From contig CAJTFO010000002.1 in NCBI GenBank assembly GCA_910575755.1, positions 434,001 to 498,000 on the forward strand: DNA of 64,000 nucleotides, read 5' to 3'. The stretch is from Desulfovibrionaceae bacterium (GTDB taxonomy: Bacteria; Desulfobacterota; Desulfovibrionia; Desulfovibrionales; Desulfovibrionaceae). The notes beneath the pieces are model-generated. The model saw only the letters and a program-made list of their open reading frames with translations. It was not told where the DNA came from and made no database searches. The position numbers and the translations under genes are program-made. Positions 62,910-64,000 of the stretch are shown piece after piece. Position 1 is the stretch's first letter. Each line of letters begins with the position of its first letter.

Positions 62910-64000
62910 CTACTCTTCGTCGCCTTCCCATTTGATAAAGCCGGGATTGGTGTTGGACATGGCGTTGACGATCAGTTCCACCAACCCGCCGTAGGCGAAG
63001 CTGTTTTTGGAGTACAGGTCATTGTGCTCAAGCAGTTCGCGGATCTGGCCCTTGCAGTTGGAGCAGGGGGCGCAGATGTACTTCTTGGTTTCGGGCCCGA
63101 GGCAGTCCTTGAAGGCTTCGCCGATCTGCCACATCTTTTTGCGTCCGGAGATGTTGCCGCGCCATTCGTCGATATTGTTGCGGGTCATGATGGCGAAGCC
63201 GGAACCGCCGCCGCAGCAGTAGTTATCCACGCCGTGGCAGGGCATTTCGCGGAACTGGGGCGCGATCTTGTGCAGAATCTCACGCTGCGGCTGCACAATG
63301 CCCATCAGGCGCACCGCATTGCACGGGTCGTGCAGCGTAACCGGGAAGTTATTGCGCGAGGGATCAAGCTTGAGGCGACCGGACATGACAATGTCACGCA
63401 GGGTTACATAGCAGGATTCGCGCGGCACCTGGTATTCAAAGGGGATCACGCGGTCGGCGATGACGGTGAGCGCCTTGTGGGCATGGCCGCATTCGCCGAT
63501 GACGATTTTTTTGACGCCCAGTTCCTTGGCGGCCATCATGTGCTGAAGGGCGATGCGCGCGGTCTGGGCGTCGTCGTAGAACACGCCGTAGTTCACGCCG
63601 TCATAGGCCACAGCCTTGCTGGACAGCGTCCAGGACAGGCCGGCCTCCTGGAAAATCAGGGAGAAAGCGGCGATGTTTTCAGGCCAGGCCATGATTTCGC
63701 CGGCATTGTGCAGCAGCATGATATCCGCGCCCTTCACGTCGAAGGGCGTGTGAATGCCCACACCGGTGATTTCAGAATAATCCTCGTCGATGAACTCCAC
63801 GTTTTCCTTGACCACTTCAGGGGTCATGCCGGTGGAAGACCCCACCTTCATCTGATTGAGAGTGCCCTTTTCGTGCAGTTCGCGGGGGTAGATGCCCAAT
63901 TCCTGGCTGAACAGCTTGCGGATTTCACGGGCGATGAGGCCGTTATCCACACCGATGGGACAGGTCTGGGCGCAGCGGCGGCAGAGGTTGCAGCGATAGG
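62910..64000 (-). CDS. DsrK/HmcF/TmcB-type Fe-S protein with CCG domains (partial)
   Basis: The reading frame runs off the window end, so the N-terminus is missing; 363 codons are visible. Just inside the edge is a 4Fe-4S motif CNLCRRCAQTCPIG. Downstream are two CCG-type cysteine regions (GECGHAHKAL with HDPCNAVRLM and DNYCCGGGSGFAIM; then ICAPCSNCKGQ), as in HdrD-like subunits of membrane complexes that move electrons from quinone or cytochrome pools to cytoplasmic sulfite reduction. No dsrJ follows, and a terminator comes next, so a paralogue such as HmcF or TmcB is as likely as DsrK. Confidence 0.85.
   Translation of the reverse strand, partial: YRCNLCRRCAQTCPIGVDNGLIAREIRKLFSQELGIYPRELHEKGTLNQMKVGSSTGMTPEVVKENVEFIDEDYSEITGVGIHTPFDVKGADIMLLHNAGEIMAWPENIAAFSLIFQEAGLSWTLSSKAVAYDGVNYGVFYDDAQTARIALQHMMAAKELGVKKIVIGECGHAHKALTVIADRVIPFEYQVPRESCYVTLRDIVMSGRLKLDPSRNNFPVTLHDPCNAVRLMGIVQPQREILHKIAPQFREMPCHGVDNYCCGGGSGFAIMTRNNIDEWRGNISGRKKMWQIGEAFKDCLGPETKKYICAPCSNCKGQIRELLEHNDLYSKNSFAYGGLVELIVNAMSNTNPGFIKWEGDEE

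Overview
The window reads as a chromosome segment of a Desulfovibrio-type sulfate-reducing bacterium (Desulfovibrionaceae). The pointers are high GC with AT-rich intergenic patches, a rubrerythrin, an Fe-S protein of the DsrK/HmcF/TmcB type, an IspDF fusion, the two-domain radical SAM/DUF2344 protein, a flagellin-hook cluster with its own glycosyltransferases, a mannose-type PTS beside rpoN, and TRAP uptake. The genus call is an inference from gene content; no rRNA is present. Nearly all genes are core or lineage-typical. Accessory DNA is limited to a surface-polysaccharide stretch (43.5-50 kb) and a small AT-rich island (57.3-58.3 kb).

Layout. 0-11.4 kb: end of gatB, Mn-pyrophosphatase, hslU, tRNA-Lys(CTT), dsbD, cheW, a GNAT protein, two small conserved proteins, a large radical SAM protein and rnc. 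11.5-22.2 kb (all minus): flagellin behind a clear sigma-54 promoter, flgE, flgD, fliK, then GT9 - CgeB-type glycosyltransferase - FapA/DUF342 in a tight overlapping operon, and a STAS protein. 22.2-28.9 kb (minus): dtd, fadD, ispDF, RNase P RNA, a zinc-ribbon coiled-coil protein, a NIF3 protein behind a structured leader, and purQ. 29-35.6 kb (plus): pyrG, then rpoN-hpf-rapZ-EIIA-EIIB-EIIC (mannose-type PTS). EIIC is split by a frameshift at a T9 run. 36-43.4 kb: adhE behind a complex upstream region, a chemoreceptor, and formate-tetrahydrofolate ligase.

43.5-50 kb: an unknown protein, a CgeB-like glycosyltransferase with mosaic base composition, a GT2 and rfbC-rfbA-rfbB (dTDP-rhamnose, without rfbD). 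50-54 kb (minus): AEC carrier - dctP - dctQ - dctM. 54.2-57 kb (minus): rplM-rpsI followed by a stand-alone YcaO protein. 57.3-58.1 kb: AT-rich island with an apparent IS630-like transposase remnant and an orphan membrane protein. 58.3-64 kb: rubrerythrin, CtpA protease, divergent polysaccharide deacetylase, proC, and the 3' part of a DsrK-like Fe-S protein running off the window.

The most interesting signals are: (a) the T9 frameshift in EIIC, which a +1 slippage event would repair exactly; (b) the adhE upstream region, with a near-consensus sigma-54 site, a perfect 23-bp inverted repeat and a sigma-70 promoter; (c) a strong promoter feeding a terminated ~125-165-nt RNA directly before nif3; (d) a YcaO enzyme next to ribosomal-protein genes without recognisable RiPP partners; and (e) a STAS protein lacking the usual phospho-serine. 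I found no CRISPR array, prophage, intact IS element or obvious defence system.
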